64,000 bases of DNA from an uncultured Gammaproteobacteria bacterium (lineage in GTDB: Bacteria > Pseudomonadota > Gammaproteobacteria > Arenicellales > JAANXG01), in the NCBI GenBank assembly GCA_947258785.1, contig CAMYJT010000003.1, positions 78,620 to 142,619 on the forward strand. Direction: 5' to 3'. Within the stretch, counting starts at the first letter, position 1. Each line of letters begins with the position of its first letter. The notes below the pieces were generated by a model. The model was not told the DNA's origin and made no database searches. It saw only the letters and a list, made by a program, of their open reading frames with translations. The position numbers and the translations under genes are program-made. Shown piece after piece: positions 37,820 to 45,882 of the stretch.

Positions 37820-38329
37820 GATGCATCGGGGATCCCGGATGATGATGGAGGAATGGGTCGCTTCGGCGCGGCGCCTTGCTCAGCTTGCGCAAACGTGCCT
37901 GCGACACGTCGCGCGCGCCCTGCAGATGCGGACTCATGCCGCGTCCGGATTGGTCTTGGAAACCGTCACCAAAATTGATTCGATTAGCCCTGATCGTCAC
38001 TTGTCACACGCCGATGTTCCCACGATTACCAGCCGCGTACCAACCCACCGCGACGGCAGGGCCCGGCCTGGGGATCAACCGTGACCGCACCCCACGGCTG
38101 GACTCTGTAAATCCGTCCAGGGCCGCTAACAGTGTGATCGTTAACCCATGTGGTACACGCTCGCAGCCGGGCGCGCGGGGCGCTGTGCCCCGGGGGTACG
38201 GGGTCTGTGCCGGTCCGTCAGACATGATTTGCGCAATCAGCCTGACCGCCGCACACGAGCGGCGACCGGCCACGCGATTCTTGTACCGGCTCTGTTCTCA
38301 CCAGCCTGTTACGGAATTACAATTGAACC
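37820..38329. other. Divergent promoter region without a gene
   Basis: These 510 bases separate the MFS and molybdopterin genes. The frames present have no ribosome site and poor codon use. A GC-rich patch at 38175-38205 forms short palindromes (GCGCGGGGCGC and a GGGGCAC/GTGCCCC-type pair), which might be structural. No operator or sigma54 site was recognised. Confidence 0.5.
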
Positions 38330-40381
38330 ATGAGTGAAATCGTTGCGAGCGTGTGTCCCCACGACTGTCCGTCGGCCTGCGCGTTGGAAATCGAAAGGCG
38401 TGAGGGCGGCCGGATCGGGCGGGTGCGCGCGGCCGGAGACCATCCCTACACAGCCGGAGTGCTGTGCGGCAAGGTGGCGCGCTACGCCGACCGCCTAGCC
38501 CACCCCCGCCGGCTGACCCGGCCGCTGCGTCGGCGCGGTACCCGAGGTAGCGGCGAGTTCGTGCCCATCGATTGGGATGACGCCCTCGATCTGGTGGCGG
38601 AACGATTTCAAGCAGCGACACGGCAGTACGGCCCGCAGACCGTATGGCCCTACTATTACGCCGGCACTATGGGCCTGGTCGCCCGTGAAGGCATAAACCG
38701 CCTGCGGCACGTGATGGGCTATTCCGGACAACACAGTACGATCTGTACGACGCTGGCGTATTCCGGTTGGACGGCGGGAGTGGGTGCGCTGTACGGGCCC
38801 GATCCCCGCGAGATGGCCGACAGCGACCTGGTCGTCATCTGGGGCTGCAACGCCGCGGCGACTCAGGTCAATGTGATGAGCCACGTCCATCGTGCCCGGC
38901 ACCGTCGCGGCGCCAAGCTCGTCGTTGTCGACCCGTATCGTACTGCGACCGCGCGGGCCGCAGACTTGCACATCATGCTGCGGCCTGGGACCGACGGCGC
39001 CCTGGCCTGCGCAATGATGAATCATTTGTTCGCTTCCGGCCTGGCCGACCGCGCCTACCTGGATCGCTACACGGACGTACCAGAGGAGTTCGAAGCCCAC
39101 CTGGCTACACGTACACCGGCATGGGCGGCGGGCGTTACCGGCTTGGACGCCGGGGAGATTCGCTCGTTTGCCGAGCTGTATGGCCGCAGGCCGCGCAGTT
39201 TCATCCGCCTGGGCATCGGTTTTTCGCGGAGTCGCAACGGCGCCCACAACGTGCATGCGGTGAGCTGCCTGCCCGCCGTCACCGGGGCCTGGCGCCATCC
39301 GGGTGGCGGCGCTCTACTGACCACGTCGGATCGTTTCTCCATCGACCTCGGTCTGATCACCGGCGAAGACCGGCGCGATCCAAGCACCCGAATACTCGAC
39401 CAGTCGCGCATCGGTCATGTATTGAACGGCAACCGCGAAGACCTGGGTGACGGGCCTCCCGTCACCGCCATGTTGATCCAAAACACCAACCCATTGGCGG
39501 TGGCACCGGAACTGAGCGTGGTGCGCCGCGGAGTTCGCCGTGATGACCTGTTCCTTTGCGTCCACGAGCAATTCCTCACCGAGACCGCTCGGATGGCCGA
39601 TGTCGTGCTGCCGGCCACTATGTTCCTAGAGCACGACGACTTGTACCGCAGTTACGGTCAGACCTACCTTCAGATTGGGCGAAAAGTAGTCGATCCGCCC
39701 GGAGACTGCAGGTCAAACCATCAGGTAGTCTGTGCCCTCGCCCGTCGAGTCGGCGCGCAACATCCGGGTTTTGAGATGAATCAAATGGAACTCATTGACG
39801 CCACGCTGCGCCGGTCGGGCTGCGCAGACGCCGAGACACTCACCGTTAAACGGTGGGAGAATATGGCGCCTGATTTCGCGACCGGCCATTTCATCAACGG
39901 GTTCCCCTGGCCCGATGGGCGGTTTCGATTTAAGCCGGACTGGCGGGCGCTCGGGCCTCTGGGCCACCGCATGCCACGGTTTCCGGACCACTGGGATGTC
40001 ATCGACGCCCCGGACGCCGAGCACCCTTTCCGCCTGATCACACCCCCGGCGCACAACTTTCTGAATACGAGCTTCACCGAGACCCCGCGTTCGCGGGCCA
40101 AGGAGGGTCGGCCCCGTCTCAAGATCCACCCGCGGGACGCAGACCAGCTGGGGATCACGGACAACGACGCCGTTCAGGTGGGCAATCGGCGCGGAAAGGT
40201 CACACTCCATGCCGAGTCGTTTCCACACTTGCAACGGGGGGTGGTGGCAGTCGAAGGGATCTGGCCCGGAGATGATTTCCCCGGCGGCGTCGGCATCAAC
40301 AGCTTGACCAGTGCGGAAGCTGGGGCGCCCAATGGCGGCGCCGTCTTTCATGACACCGCGGTGTGGGTACGCTGCCAATAA
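38330..40381 (+). CDS. Molybdopterin-dependent oxidoreductase (DMSO reductase superfamily)
   Basis: A 683-residue catalytic subunit. A [4Fe-4S] cluster motif is formed by C9-x3-C13-x3-C17-x28-C46; the bis-MGD-binding domains follow (about 60-540) with DLVVIWGCNAAATQVNVM and QNTNPLAVAPE; the C-terminal domain is a beta-barrel (LITPPAHNFLNTSF, RLKIHPRDADQLGITDNDAVQV). There is no Tat signal, so it is probably cytoplasmic. The molybdenum-ligand position (around STICTTLAYSGWTAG) may offer Cys or Ser. No electron-transfer or membrane-anchor subunit is adjacent, which is unusual. The substrate is unknown. Start ATG at 38330 without a strong ribosome site. Confidence 0.9.
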   Translation: MSEIVASVCPHDCPSACALEIERREGGRIGRVRAAGDHPYTAGVLCGKVARYADRLAHPRRLTRPLRRRGTRGSGEFVPIDWDDALDLVAERFQAATRQYGPQTVWPYYYAGTMGLVAREGINRLRHVMGYSGQHSTICTTLAYSGWTAGVGALYGPDPREMADSDLVVIWGCNAAATQVNVMSHVHRARHRRGAKLVVVDPYRTATARAADLHIMLRPGTDGALACAMMNHLFASGLADRAYLDRYTDVPEEFEAHLATRTPAWAAGVTGLDAGEIRSFAELYGRRPRSFIRLGIGFSRSRNGAHNVHAVSCLPAVTGAWRHPGGGALLTTSDRFSIDLGLITGEDRRDPSTRILDQSRIGHVLNGNREDLGDGPPVTAMLIQNTNPLAVAPELSVVRRGVRRDDLFLCVHEQFLTETARMADVVLPATMFLEHDDLYRSYGQTYLQIGRKVVDPPGDCRSNHQVVCALARRVGAQHPGFEMNQMELIDATLRRSGCADAETLTVKRWENMAPDFATGHFINGFPWPDGRFRFKPDWRALGPLGHRMPRFPDHWDVIDAPDAEHPFRLITPPAHNFLNTSFTETPRSRAKEGRPRLKIHPRDADQLGITDNDAVQVGNRRGKVTLHAESFPHLQRGVVAVEGIWPGDDFPGGVGINSLTSAEAGAPNGGAVFHDTAVWVRCQ

Positions 40382-40395
40382 GCGCTCTGGATCTC

Positions 40396-40710
40396 TCAGC
40401 CGGACCTTAAGATACGGCAGGCGTAGCTGAACAGCCCCCACCATCGGTGGTTACCGAAGCGTATCACCTTCGCGGAAATCTTGATGTGATCGTGGTCCTT
40501 CTCGGAAGGTATCGCTATATCGACATGCTGCCCGATATTGAGCCTGCGTCTCGTGATCACGTAGAATCCTCGCGGACCAAAATTAACCAAATGGGCGTCC
40601 TCGTACCTACCGGTGCGACGGCTGCGTAATCGAATACCTGTTCGTATCTCCCGGCGCAGAGATCGCCGCCGATCGTTGTTCACTTTTTCCATGGCGATTG
40701 TTGTCGGCAT
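40396..40710 (-). CDS. PilZ domain protein
   Basis: A roughly 104-residue PilZ-type protein (98 if started at the ATG at 40692). The N-terminal basic motif is RRRSLRREIRTGIRL (RxxxR), and the second half-motif N-F-G-P-R-G replaces N-x-S-x-x-G (Ser to Gly), so cyclic-di-GMP binding may be weakened. The strand pattern (HVDIAIPSEKDHDHIKISAKVIRFG) fits the PilZ barrel. The frame extends up to 40854 but the added residues are not PilZ-like. It converges with the molybdopterin gene, 15 bp apart. Confidence 0.7.
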   Translation of the reverse strand: MPTTIAMEKVNNDRRRSLRREIRTGIRLRSRRTGRYEDAHLVNFGPRGFYVITRRRLNIGQHVDIAIPSEKDHDHIKISAKVIRFGNHRWWGLFSYACRILRSG

Positions 40711-40929
40711 TGGTGTCAAGATTCCGATAAAGCGCAAATTCAGCTTGGGCGAGCTGGGATCGTGATCCCCGCATGTCGAACGCCGGCGTATGGCAATCAG
40801 ACGGTCCCGGCCGATCTCACACCCGTCACTTACCAGTCTAGACGGCGTGAGCACTTTTGCTACCCGGGCCGGGTCGGGTCCCCAGGGCGCCCCCTGAGTT
40901 GCCTTTAAGCCAGTGTTTTAAAAGAATAA

Positions 40930-40951
40930 AAAGCTTCGGGTGCGGACGCAC
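40930..40951 (-). terminator. Possible terminator after gshA
   Basis: On the minus strand an inverted repeat GTGCG/CGCAC (40940-40951) lies just after the gshA stop and is followed by a T-rich run (40920-40937). The stem is short and the loop tight, so the assignment is tentative. Confidence 0.3.
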
Positions 40952-40981
40952 ACGATCGGATTGTACAAAGGTCAACCCGAT

Positions 40982-42550
40982 TCAATGCTGGGTAAAATAA
41001 TCGGCCAAGTACTCTTCGAAAGAAAGCCGATCAGAGGTCTCGATCTCCTGCTGTTTGCGCAGAGAAGTCTGCGCGACATCGTCGAAATACGTTAGCCGTC
41101 CCGCCGACAGTGGATCATCTGCGAATCTCGCCTGGTGCCGCTTGGATACGTCCATTGCAAACGTGAAAAACGATTGCTCGTTGGCGTGCATCTCAGCGAG
41201 CACCCTGGCCGATGGTGTACGTTCCGCGTCGTCGATAAGCGGCCGGTGCGCGGCCAGAGCCCGGGTATACTGTGATTCGGAACCGCCGGCGTCCAGCAGT
41301 TCCGCTACTGGCTGCATTCCGTCGAATATTTCCGCCGCCCAATCATGCAGTGTGCGGGTCGACCCATGATGTCTCATGGTCAGTGACGGATCGCGCCCAT
41401 AGCAGGCCACCATTCTCTGGTTGTGTTCGTACTCTTCGCGCTCGGCTGCGCTGATCGTTGGACTTTCCTGCAGCAGGCAGAGAATGAGGAACATCTCCAA
41501 CAGGCGCAGTTGATCTTCGTTTACTCCCAAAGGATTGAATAGGTCGACATCAAGAGCCCGAATTTCCACATATGCCACCCCTCTGTGTTTCATGGCAAGG
41601 GTGGGCTTTTCTCCGGACTTCATGACCTGCTTGGGACGGACAAAACTGTAATACTCGTTTTCGATCTGCAGTAAATTCGCATTGAGCTGCCGATATTCGC
41701 CGTTGTCACGCACTCCCAGTTTCACGTATTCCGGATAGGGTGTCTCGATCGCACGAGTCAAACTTCGCACGTAATCGTCAAGATCGTTGTAAGAAATATT
41801 CAGATTCGCCTGTGCTTTGTTTTTATAACCGATGTCACTCATGCGCAATGACGTGGCGAAAGGCTTAAAAAAAGTGTGCGCATCAAACATCGAAAAATTC
41901 CGCGGTTGTTCCGAGAAAAACGATCCACATACCGCCGGTGATGCCCCAAACAGGTAGGAAATCAACCATCCCTGTCTCTGAAAGTTGCGTATCAGACCAA
42001 AATAGGCGCCGGAGACAAAGTCCTGGAGCGGTCTGGTATCACCTTCGATGTCGTGATAAACGGGCCAGAAGCTTTTGGGAAGCGAATAGTTGAAATGGAC
42101 TCCCGCTATCGCCTGCATGGTCCTGCCGTAACGATATTCCAGACCACGCCGGTAAACATGTTTCATGGTACCGACGTTTGAAGTACCGTAGTAGGCGATG
42201 GGAATGCTCTCTTCCCCGTGGATCAGGCACGGCATGCTGGTCGCCCATAACATCTCCGACTCCAACTTGCTGTACACAAAACGGTGCACTTCCGACAAAA
42301 AATTCAACGTCTCGCGGATGTCACGGAACGGCGGCGTGATGAATTCGAGCAGTGCCTCCGAATAATCGGTGGTGATATAGGGGTTGGTGAGCGCGGATCC
42401 AAGCGCGCGGGGGTGGGGTGTTTGTGCGATTTCCCCATCGTGCGTTACCCGCAGACTCTCCTTTTCGATGCCCTTTAACCCATCGGCCAGCAGTCCGGGC
42501 GAGGCCGAGCCGAACAGCCTGTCCAAACGATGCTCAAATTTGCGCTTCAA
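40982..42550 (-). CDS. gshA: Glutamate-cysteine ligase GshA
   Basis: A 522-residue proteobacterial GshA, first enzyme of glutathione synthesis, joining glutamate and cysteine with ATP. GLKGIEKESLRV is the early Glu-rich motif; TTDYSEALLEFITPPF and VHFNYSLP follow; the nucleotide-binding region includes KHRGVAYVEIRALDVDLFNP. Length matches E. coli GshA. The best start is a TTG at 42550 with AAGGA about eleven bases upstream, because domain sequence begins immediately and no ATG lies nearby. It is monocistronic, with a possible terminator downstream. Hsp20 is upstream on the same strand, separated from it by a clear terminator. Confidence 0.94.
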   Translation of the reverse strand: MKRKFEHRLDRLFGSASPGLLADGLKGIEKESLRVTHDGEIAQTPHPRALGSALTNPYITTDYSEALLEFITPPFRDIRETLNFLSEVHRFVYSKLESEMLWATSMPCLIHGEESIPIAYYGTSNVGTMKHVYRRGLEYRYGRTMQAIAGVHFNYSLPKSFWPVYHDIEGDTRPLQDFVSGAYFGLIRNFQRQGWLISYLFGASPAVCGSFFSEQPRNFSMFDAHTFFKPFATSLRMSDIGYKNKAQANLNISYNDLDDYVRSLTRAIETPYPEYVKLGVRDNGEYRQLNANLLQIENEYYSFVRPKQVMKSGEKPTLAMKHRGVAYVEIRALDVDLFNPLGVNEDQLRLLEMFLILCLLQESPTISAAEREEYEHNQRMVACYGRDPSLTMRHHGSTRTLHDWAAEIFDGMQPVAELLDAGGSESQYTRALAAHRPLIDDAERTPSARVLAEMHANEQSFFTFAMDVSKRHQARFADDPLSAGRLTYFDDVAQTSLRKQQEIETSDRLSFEEYLADYFTQH

Positions 42551-42717
42551 GACGAAAGTATTCCTTAGCTGTGTAGTTTTTGCGCAAGACAGGCGTTCAC
42601 TCGCAGGATTGGCTAGCAGTGTTAAAACGGCTGGAGCAGGACATTACTGGTGAACGGCTGTTACTGCATCAAAGGAATCATCACACATGATAACGGAAAT
42701 ACTACCGGTACGGCGTT

Positions 42718-42743
42718 AAAAAAAACCCGGCAGTACGCCGGGT
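42718..42743 (-). terminator. Rho-independent terminator after hsp20
   Basis: On the minus strand ACCCGGC and GCCGGGT form a perfect 7-bp stem with a five-base loop (42725-42743), followed directly by eight T residues (complement of 42718-42725). It lies 26 bases after the hsp20 stop codon and should insulate gshA. Confidence 0.88.
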
Positions 42744-42768
42744 CGAGTCTGGCAAACCACTGTTGCCG

Positions 42769-43272
42769 TCAGTTGATCTGGATCTTTTGCCGCTTGGCGG
42801 TCTCTGCCTTGGGCAGTTCGAGGCGCACGATACCGTCCTCGTATGTGGCCTTCGCTTTGGACCCATCTACCTTTGTCGGCAGGCGCACCGTACGCACGAA
42901 CTCACTGCTCGCCGTCTCCTTATAGTAATATTCTTCTTCCTCCTTCTCATGCGCCTTGCTTACGGTACCGCGGAGCGTCACCGTGTCGTCACCGAGCGAA
43001 ATATCGAGATCCTTCTTCGCCACTCCGGGCATCTCGGCGCGCACCACGACCGTGTCCTCACGGTCGAGCACATCCACACGAGGCCAATCCGCGTCCTCCG
43101 TAAAGCCGAACGGCCAGCCAGCCGGGTGCATCCATTCCCTGACCATCGAGCGCCCCAACAGCCGTTCAAACAGCCGGTCCATCTCCTCGAACGGATCCTT
43201 CATCAGACCGTGACGCCCCTTGGTCTTCTCCCGGGTTACCGGTAGGTGTCTGATTTTTTCTGCCAGTGTCAT
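42769..43272 (-). CDS. Hsp20/alpha-crystallin small heat-shock protein
   Basis: A 167-residue small heat-shock protein that holds unfolding proteins in a refoldable state. The alpha-crystallin domain (about 60-155) contains DVLDREDTVVVRAEMPGV, KKDLDISLGDDTVTLRG and the A-x-x-x-x-G-V/I-L motif as ATYEDGIVRLELPK; the C-terminal KIQIN carries the I-x-I oligomerisation motif. AGGAGG stands six bases ahead of the ATG. A sigma32-like promoter lies about 100 bp upstream, and a terminator follows, so it forms a complete single-gene heat-shock unit. Confidence 0.95.
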   Translation of the reverse strand: MTLAEKIRHLPVTREKTKGRHGLMKDPFEEMDRLFERLLGRSMVREWMHPAGWPFGFTEDADWPRVDVLDREDTVVVRAEMPGVAKKDLDISLGDDTVTLRGTVSKAHEKEEEEYYYKETASSEFVRTVRLPTKVDGSKAKATYEDGIVRLELPKAETAKRQKIQIN

Positions 43273-43353
43273 CTCATACCTCCTGTGGGCTGTTCAGAGC
43301 CCGTGTCAAACAGGGCCTTACATCGCCGATGCAACTGCCCTAGCTGTCTAAGG

Positions 43354-43382
43354 ATATGGGGTCGCCGGCGGGGAATTTCAAT
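43354..43382 (-). promoter_or_regulatory. Sigma32 heat-shock promoter of hsp20
   Basis: Read on the minus strand: ATTGAAA, then 14 bases, then CCCCATAT. Both elements agree closely with the sigma32 consensus (CTTGAAA, 13-17 bases, CCCCATNT). It lies about 80-110 bases before the hsp20 start codon, leaving a leader of about 75 bases. Confidence 0.68.
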
Positions 43383-43530
43383 ATTTGTCGGACGGTGCCG
43401 TTTTGCTCAAGGCTCCCCGGTGCTGGCGAAGGGTCGGGCGAGAAGACCGGTGCTGGAAACAGCAACGGGGTCGGAGTTACTCGCTCCGGCCCCATCTCCG
43501 CGGGTGTCCGCCGTCGTTCAGCTCCGGCTC

Positions 43531-43956
43531 CTATCCGGCACTCGCGGCCGGCTGTGTAGTGGCGGAGTGAAGCCCGACGGTATAGCGTCCACCGCCAAGT
43601 ATCACCTGTACCACCGCAGTCACGGCGAGAAACGCGGCGTATTCCCAACCACCATTGGGATTGGTGTAGAGCCAGCCGTTGCCCGCATGCACGCTCAAGG
43701 CGCCGACCAGCACCGTCAACAATGCCAACGCGACCCAACGGGTGTAAACGCCAAGAATCAGCATTACGCCGCCGGTGATCTCCAGGGCGGTAACCGGGTA
43801 TGCGGTCCACGCAGGGAACCCGACGGATACAAAGAATTGAGCGGTACCCGGCAGGGTGAACACCAGCACCTTGAGCAATCCATGGGCAACGAACATCGAA
43901 CCCAGAGCGAGTCGTAAAACAAGCGCCGCCAGATTATAACGGGTTTCATGGGTCAT
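43531..43956 (-). CDS. DoxX family membrane protein
   Basis: A 141-residue protein with four membrane segments in the DoxX pattern: VLRLALGSMFVAHGLLKV opens the first, followed by TALEITGGVMLILGVYTRWVALALLTVLVGAL and a final GWEYAAFLAVTAVVQVILGGGRY. DoxX proteins are associated with thiosulfate/quinone oxidation in archaea and with redox stress protection elsewhere. AGGAGA precedes the ATG. The gene directly follows marR on the same strand with 63 bp between them, and that gap holds palindromes like those ahead of marR. It is most likely MarR-controlled. Confidence 0.9.
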   Translation of the reverse strand: MTHETRYNLAALVLRLALGSMFVAHGLLKVLVFTLPGTAQFFVSVGFPAWTAYPVTALEITGGVMLILGVYTRWVALALLTVLVGALSVHAGNGWLYTNPNGGWEYAAFLAVTAVVQVILGGGRYTVGLHSATTQPAASAG

Positions 43957-43988
43957 GGTAGGTCTCCTTCGAGTTGCAGGTTAAAATG

Positions 43989-44003
43989 GTACTAGTACGT
44001 ACT
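43989..44003. promoter_or_regulatory. Palindromic operator upstream of doxX
   Basis: Two overlapping perfect palindromes, GTACTAGTAC (43989-43998) and AGTACGTACT (43994-44003), lie between marR and doxX, inside a possible TTTAGA-N17-TACCAT promoter on the minus strand. The shared AGTAC half-site also occurs ahead of marR, so it is a candidate MarR binding site. Confidence 0.5.
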
Positions 44004-44019
44004 TATTATCTAAAATTTT

Positions 44020-44463
44020 TTAAAACGCCCCCTTCAAACGGTTCAACAATTGGGTGGCGCGTTCGCGCTCAACGGCGCTCAATCTTGAGAAACTTTTCTT
44101 CAGGTAAGTGATCTGGCGCGGGAAATGCTCCCGGAACAACCGCGTGCCCCGATCCGTGAGACGTACAACAGTACAGCGTCTATCGCTTTCCTTCAGCAAT
44201 CTTTCCACCAATCCCTTCCGCTCCAGTCGATCGATGACGCCGGTCAGTGTGCCCTTTGTGATCAGCGTCTGCCCGCCGATCTCCTTGAAAGTAAGGCCCT
44301 CGTTGTTGCCCAGAGCGAACAACACGTCCGCCTGGGAGGTAGTAAGACCGGCGGCACGATGTCCAGCGGCGTCATAGGCGGCAAACGCTTGATAGCATCG
44401 CACCAGGGCACGCATCAGGTGCAGAAATTCCTGTCTTGCTGCGTTCTTGTAAGTGATTGCCAT
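44020..44463 (-). CDS. MarR family transcriptional regulator
   Basis: A 147-residue winged-helix repressor. The helix-turn-helix is FKEIGGQTLITKGTLTGVIDRLERKGLVERL and the wing is KESDRRCTVVRLTDRG. A Cys near residue 23 and another in the wing could sense oxidants or quinones, as in some MarR proteins that control DoxX-type genes; this is inference. The ATG at 44463 begins the conserved part; the frame extends five codons upstream. It most likely represses itself and doxX through AGTAC-type palindromes. Confidence 0.9.
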   Translation of the reverse strand: MAITYKNAARQEFLHLMRALVRCYQAFAAYDAAGHRAAGLTTSQADVLFALGNNEGLTFKEIGGQTLITKGTLTGVIDRLERKGLVERLLKESDRRCTVVRLTDRGTRLFREHFPRQITYLKKSFSRLSAVERERATQLLNRLKGAF

Positions 44464-44492
44464 ACACACGCTCAGCAAATTGTTCTAGTCAG

Positions 44493-44525
44493 TACGATTT
44501 AATACTGATTAGTACTATTTGTCAA
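44493..44525 (-). promoter_or_regulatory. marR promoter with overlapping operators
   Basis: On the minus strand TTGACA (44520-44525) is followed after 17 bases by TTAAAT (44497-44502). A perfect TAGTACTA palindrome (44510-44517) lies between the hexamers and CAGTA-N8-TACTG spans the -10 region. The layout is what one expects for autorepression by MarR. The promoter overlaps the last bases of the upstream gene. Confidence 0.5.
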
Positions 44526-44916
44526 GCACTGGATTAGCGGATACAACGTGTATGTACGTGTGGGCGTCCACGGCAGCTTGATTGCGAAACTTGCTTTCGA
44601 CCAGGCGCTCGATTGGACCCACCTCTTGGGTGACGACCACGGTCCGCAAACGGTTGTACCCGCACGCGTCCCGTTCCTGTTTTCCCTGGGCGAGCACCAC
44701 GTCCAAGTTGTGGGCTATCAACCGTGGATCGTCGGCAAACAAGACATAGACCAACAAGCGGTCACCCACCAATATTCGTGACAGTGCGCCGGCAACACCG
44801 GGCACATGAGCTTGCGGACGATAATCGATGCGCTCGAACACCTCATCCGGACATGAACAACCCAGCGTATCCCGGACGAATCCCTTTACGTCGCGGATGA
44901 TCTTCGGACCCTGCAT
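44515..44916 (-). CDS. Unknown small protein with CxC motif
   Basis: A roughly 133-residue cytoplasmic protein without membrane segments. The most distinctive part is VRDTLGCSCPDEVFERIDYR near the N-terminus, where the C-x-C-P pattern could bind metal or be redox-active. The remainder (LLVYVLFADDPRLIAHNLDVVLAQGKQERDACGYNRLRTVVVT) alternates beta strands and helices. I do not recognise the family. The ATG at 44916 is used because conserved-looking sequence begins there; an in-frame start at 44955 is possible. It lies directly ahead of marR and may share in its transcription. Confidence 0.65.
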   Translation of the reverse strand: MQGPKIIRDVKGFVRDTLGCSCPDEVFERIDYRPQAHVPGVAGALSRILVGDRLLVYVLFADDPRLIAHNLDVVLAQGKQERDACGYNRLRTVVVTQEVGPIERLVESKFRNQAAVDAHTYIHVVSANPVLDK

Positions 44917-45051
44917 TGAACGCGCTCGGCTCACGACCCGACAACCCAGCGGCATAGATCGATCGACCAGGCGCTCGCACTAAGTCCGGGGGCACGAACC
45001 TGGTTCGGAACTTGGCGTGTCAGCAACCGCCGCCCCTACCGTCCGCGCTGC

Positions 45052-45537
45052 CTACTCGGGCACTAGATTTGCAGCGCCGCGCCGCCAGGAACCGTCCGCC
45101 TGCAGGCAGGCGGTGCCGTAGGCCTCGATCTCTCTGCCGTCGATAATGACGGTGGTCTGGTATTCACGCTCCTGGAGACAGCGAGGCGCCTCGCTACGTC
45201 GATAGACACGGTATTCGACTCGTGGTGGACGATAATCGTAGTACCGGCGTGGGTAGCGATACCGCCGATAGGCCCTGGGTGGGGGGTCGTAAGGGTAATA
45301 CCGGTACCGAGGATGGTGTGGTTCATGGAGTGCATGTCCAAGCACGGTCCCAAACAGGACACCTAATCCCAGCGCCAAGCCCACGTCCCCATTGTGGTGT
45401 CTGTGATGACGGTGCGAGGGATAATGCTTGTAAGCAAAGTGCCCGCGGGAATGTCCGTAGCCGCCGGCAACGGCGGCACCGGCCACCAGAAACACCGACG
45501 CAATTGCAACCCCCATACGCTTTAGGTAACCACGCAT
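45052..45537 (-). CDS. Histidine/tyrosine-rich exported protein
   Basis: A 161-residue protein with a signal peptide (GVAIASVFLVAGAAVAGG) and a mature part rich in His, Tyr, Arg and Pro. It has HSRGHFAYKHYPSHRHHRHHN, a Gly/Leu hydrophobic stretch (LALGLGVLFGTVLGHAL) that may be a second membrane segment, a RYRYYPYDPPPRAYRRYRYPR low-complexity run, and a conserved end (ECLQEREYQTTVIIDGREIEAYGTACLQADGSW-like) with two cysteines. Proteins of this general shape (surface-antigen/glycine-zipper type) are found in the envelope; it could bind metal through His clusters. The ATG at 45537 follows GAGG. Function unknown. Confidence 0.75.
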   Translation of the reverse strand: MRGYLKRMGVAIASVFLVAGAAVAGGYGHSRGHFAYKHYPSHRHHRHHNGDVGLALGLGVLFGTVLGHALHEPHHPRYRYYPYDPPPRAYRRYRYPRRYYDYRPPRVEYRVYRRSEAPRCLQEREYQTTVIIDGREIEAYGTACLQADGSWRRGAANLVPE

Positions 45538-45882
45538 TGCCTCATCCTCACGTAGATCGTTATCCCTATAACGGTGAATCCGGCCCCAGGGTGACACGGG
45601 TGGCAGTCAAAATCCAGCCGCCCGGCGGGCCCGACCCAGGGACCCCGCGCTTATCCGACTCACAGTCCACAGTTTCAGTTCACCGGACTTTACGTCTTCG
45701 ATGATTGCACGGACACAACGACCGACCGACGCTGCGTGTTGCGGCCACGGACGGAGATTAGCCGATATGCGCTTGCCTGTTTCAGCTATCGAATCCGGGC
45801 AGTAACCGGATAATCGACAGCCGTCAAGGAACATTAAGGAAAACTTCTATAATCGGGGGCCGACGAGAGCACGGTGTCCATC
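45538..45882. other. Intergenic region without a recognisable gene
   Basis: A 345-base divergent spacer between the His/Tyr-rich gene and the MDR reductase. A 75-codon frame on the minus strand lacks a ribosome site and any family feature. No operator or terminator is evident. An AT-rich patch at about 45830-45852 may be part of the MDR promoter. Confidence 0.5.

Noticed and set aside
37876..38337. 153-codon plus-strand frame ahead of the molybdopterin gene
   Set aside because: It has no ribosome site, overlaps the start of the next gene, and encodes a Pro/Arg/Ser-rich sequence without any family.
45607..45834. 75-codon minus-strand frame
   Set aside because: No ribosome site, no recognisable domain, and codon use unlike neighbours.
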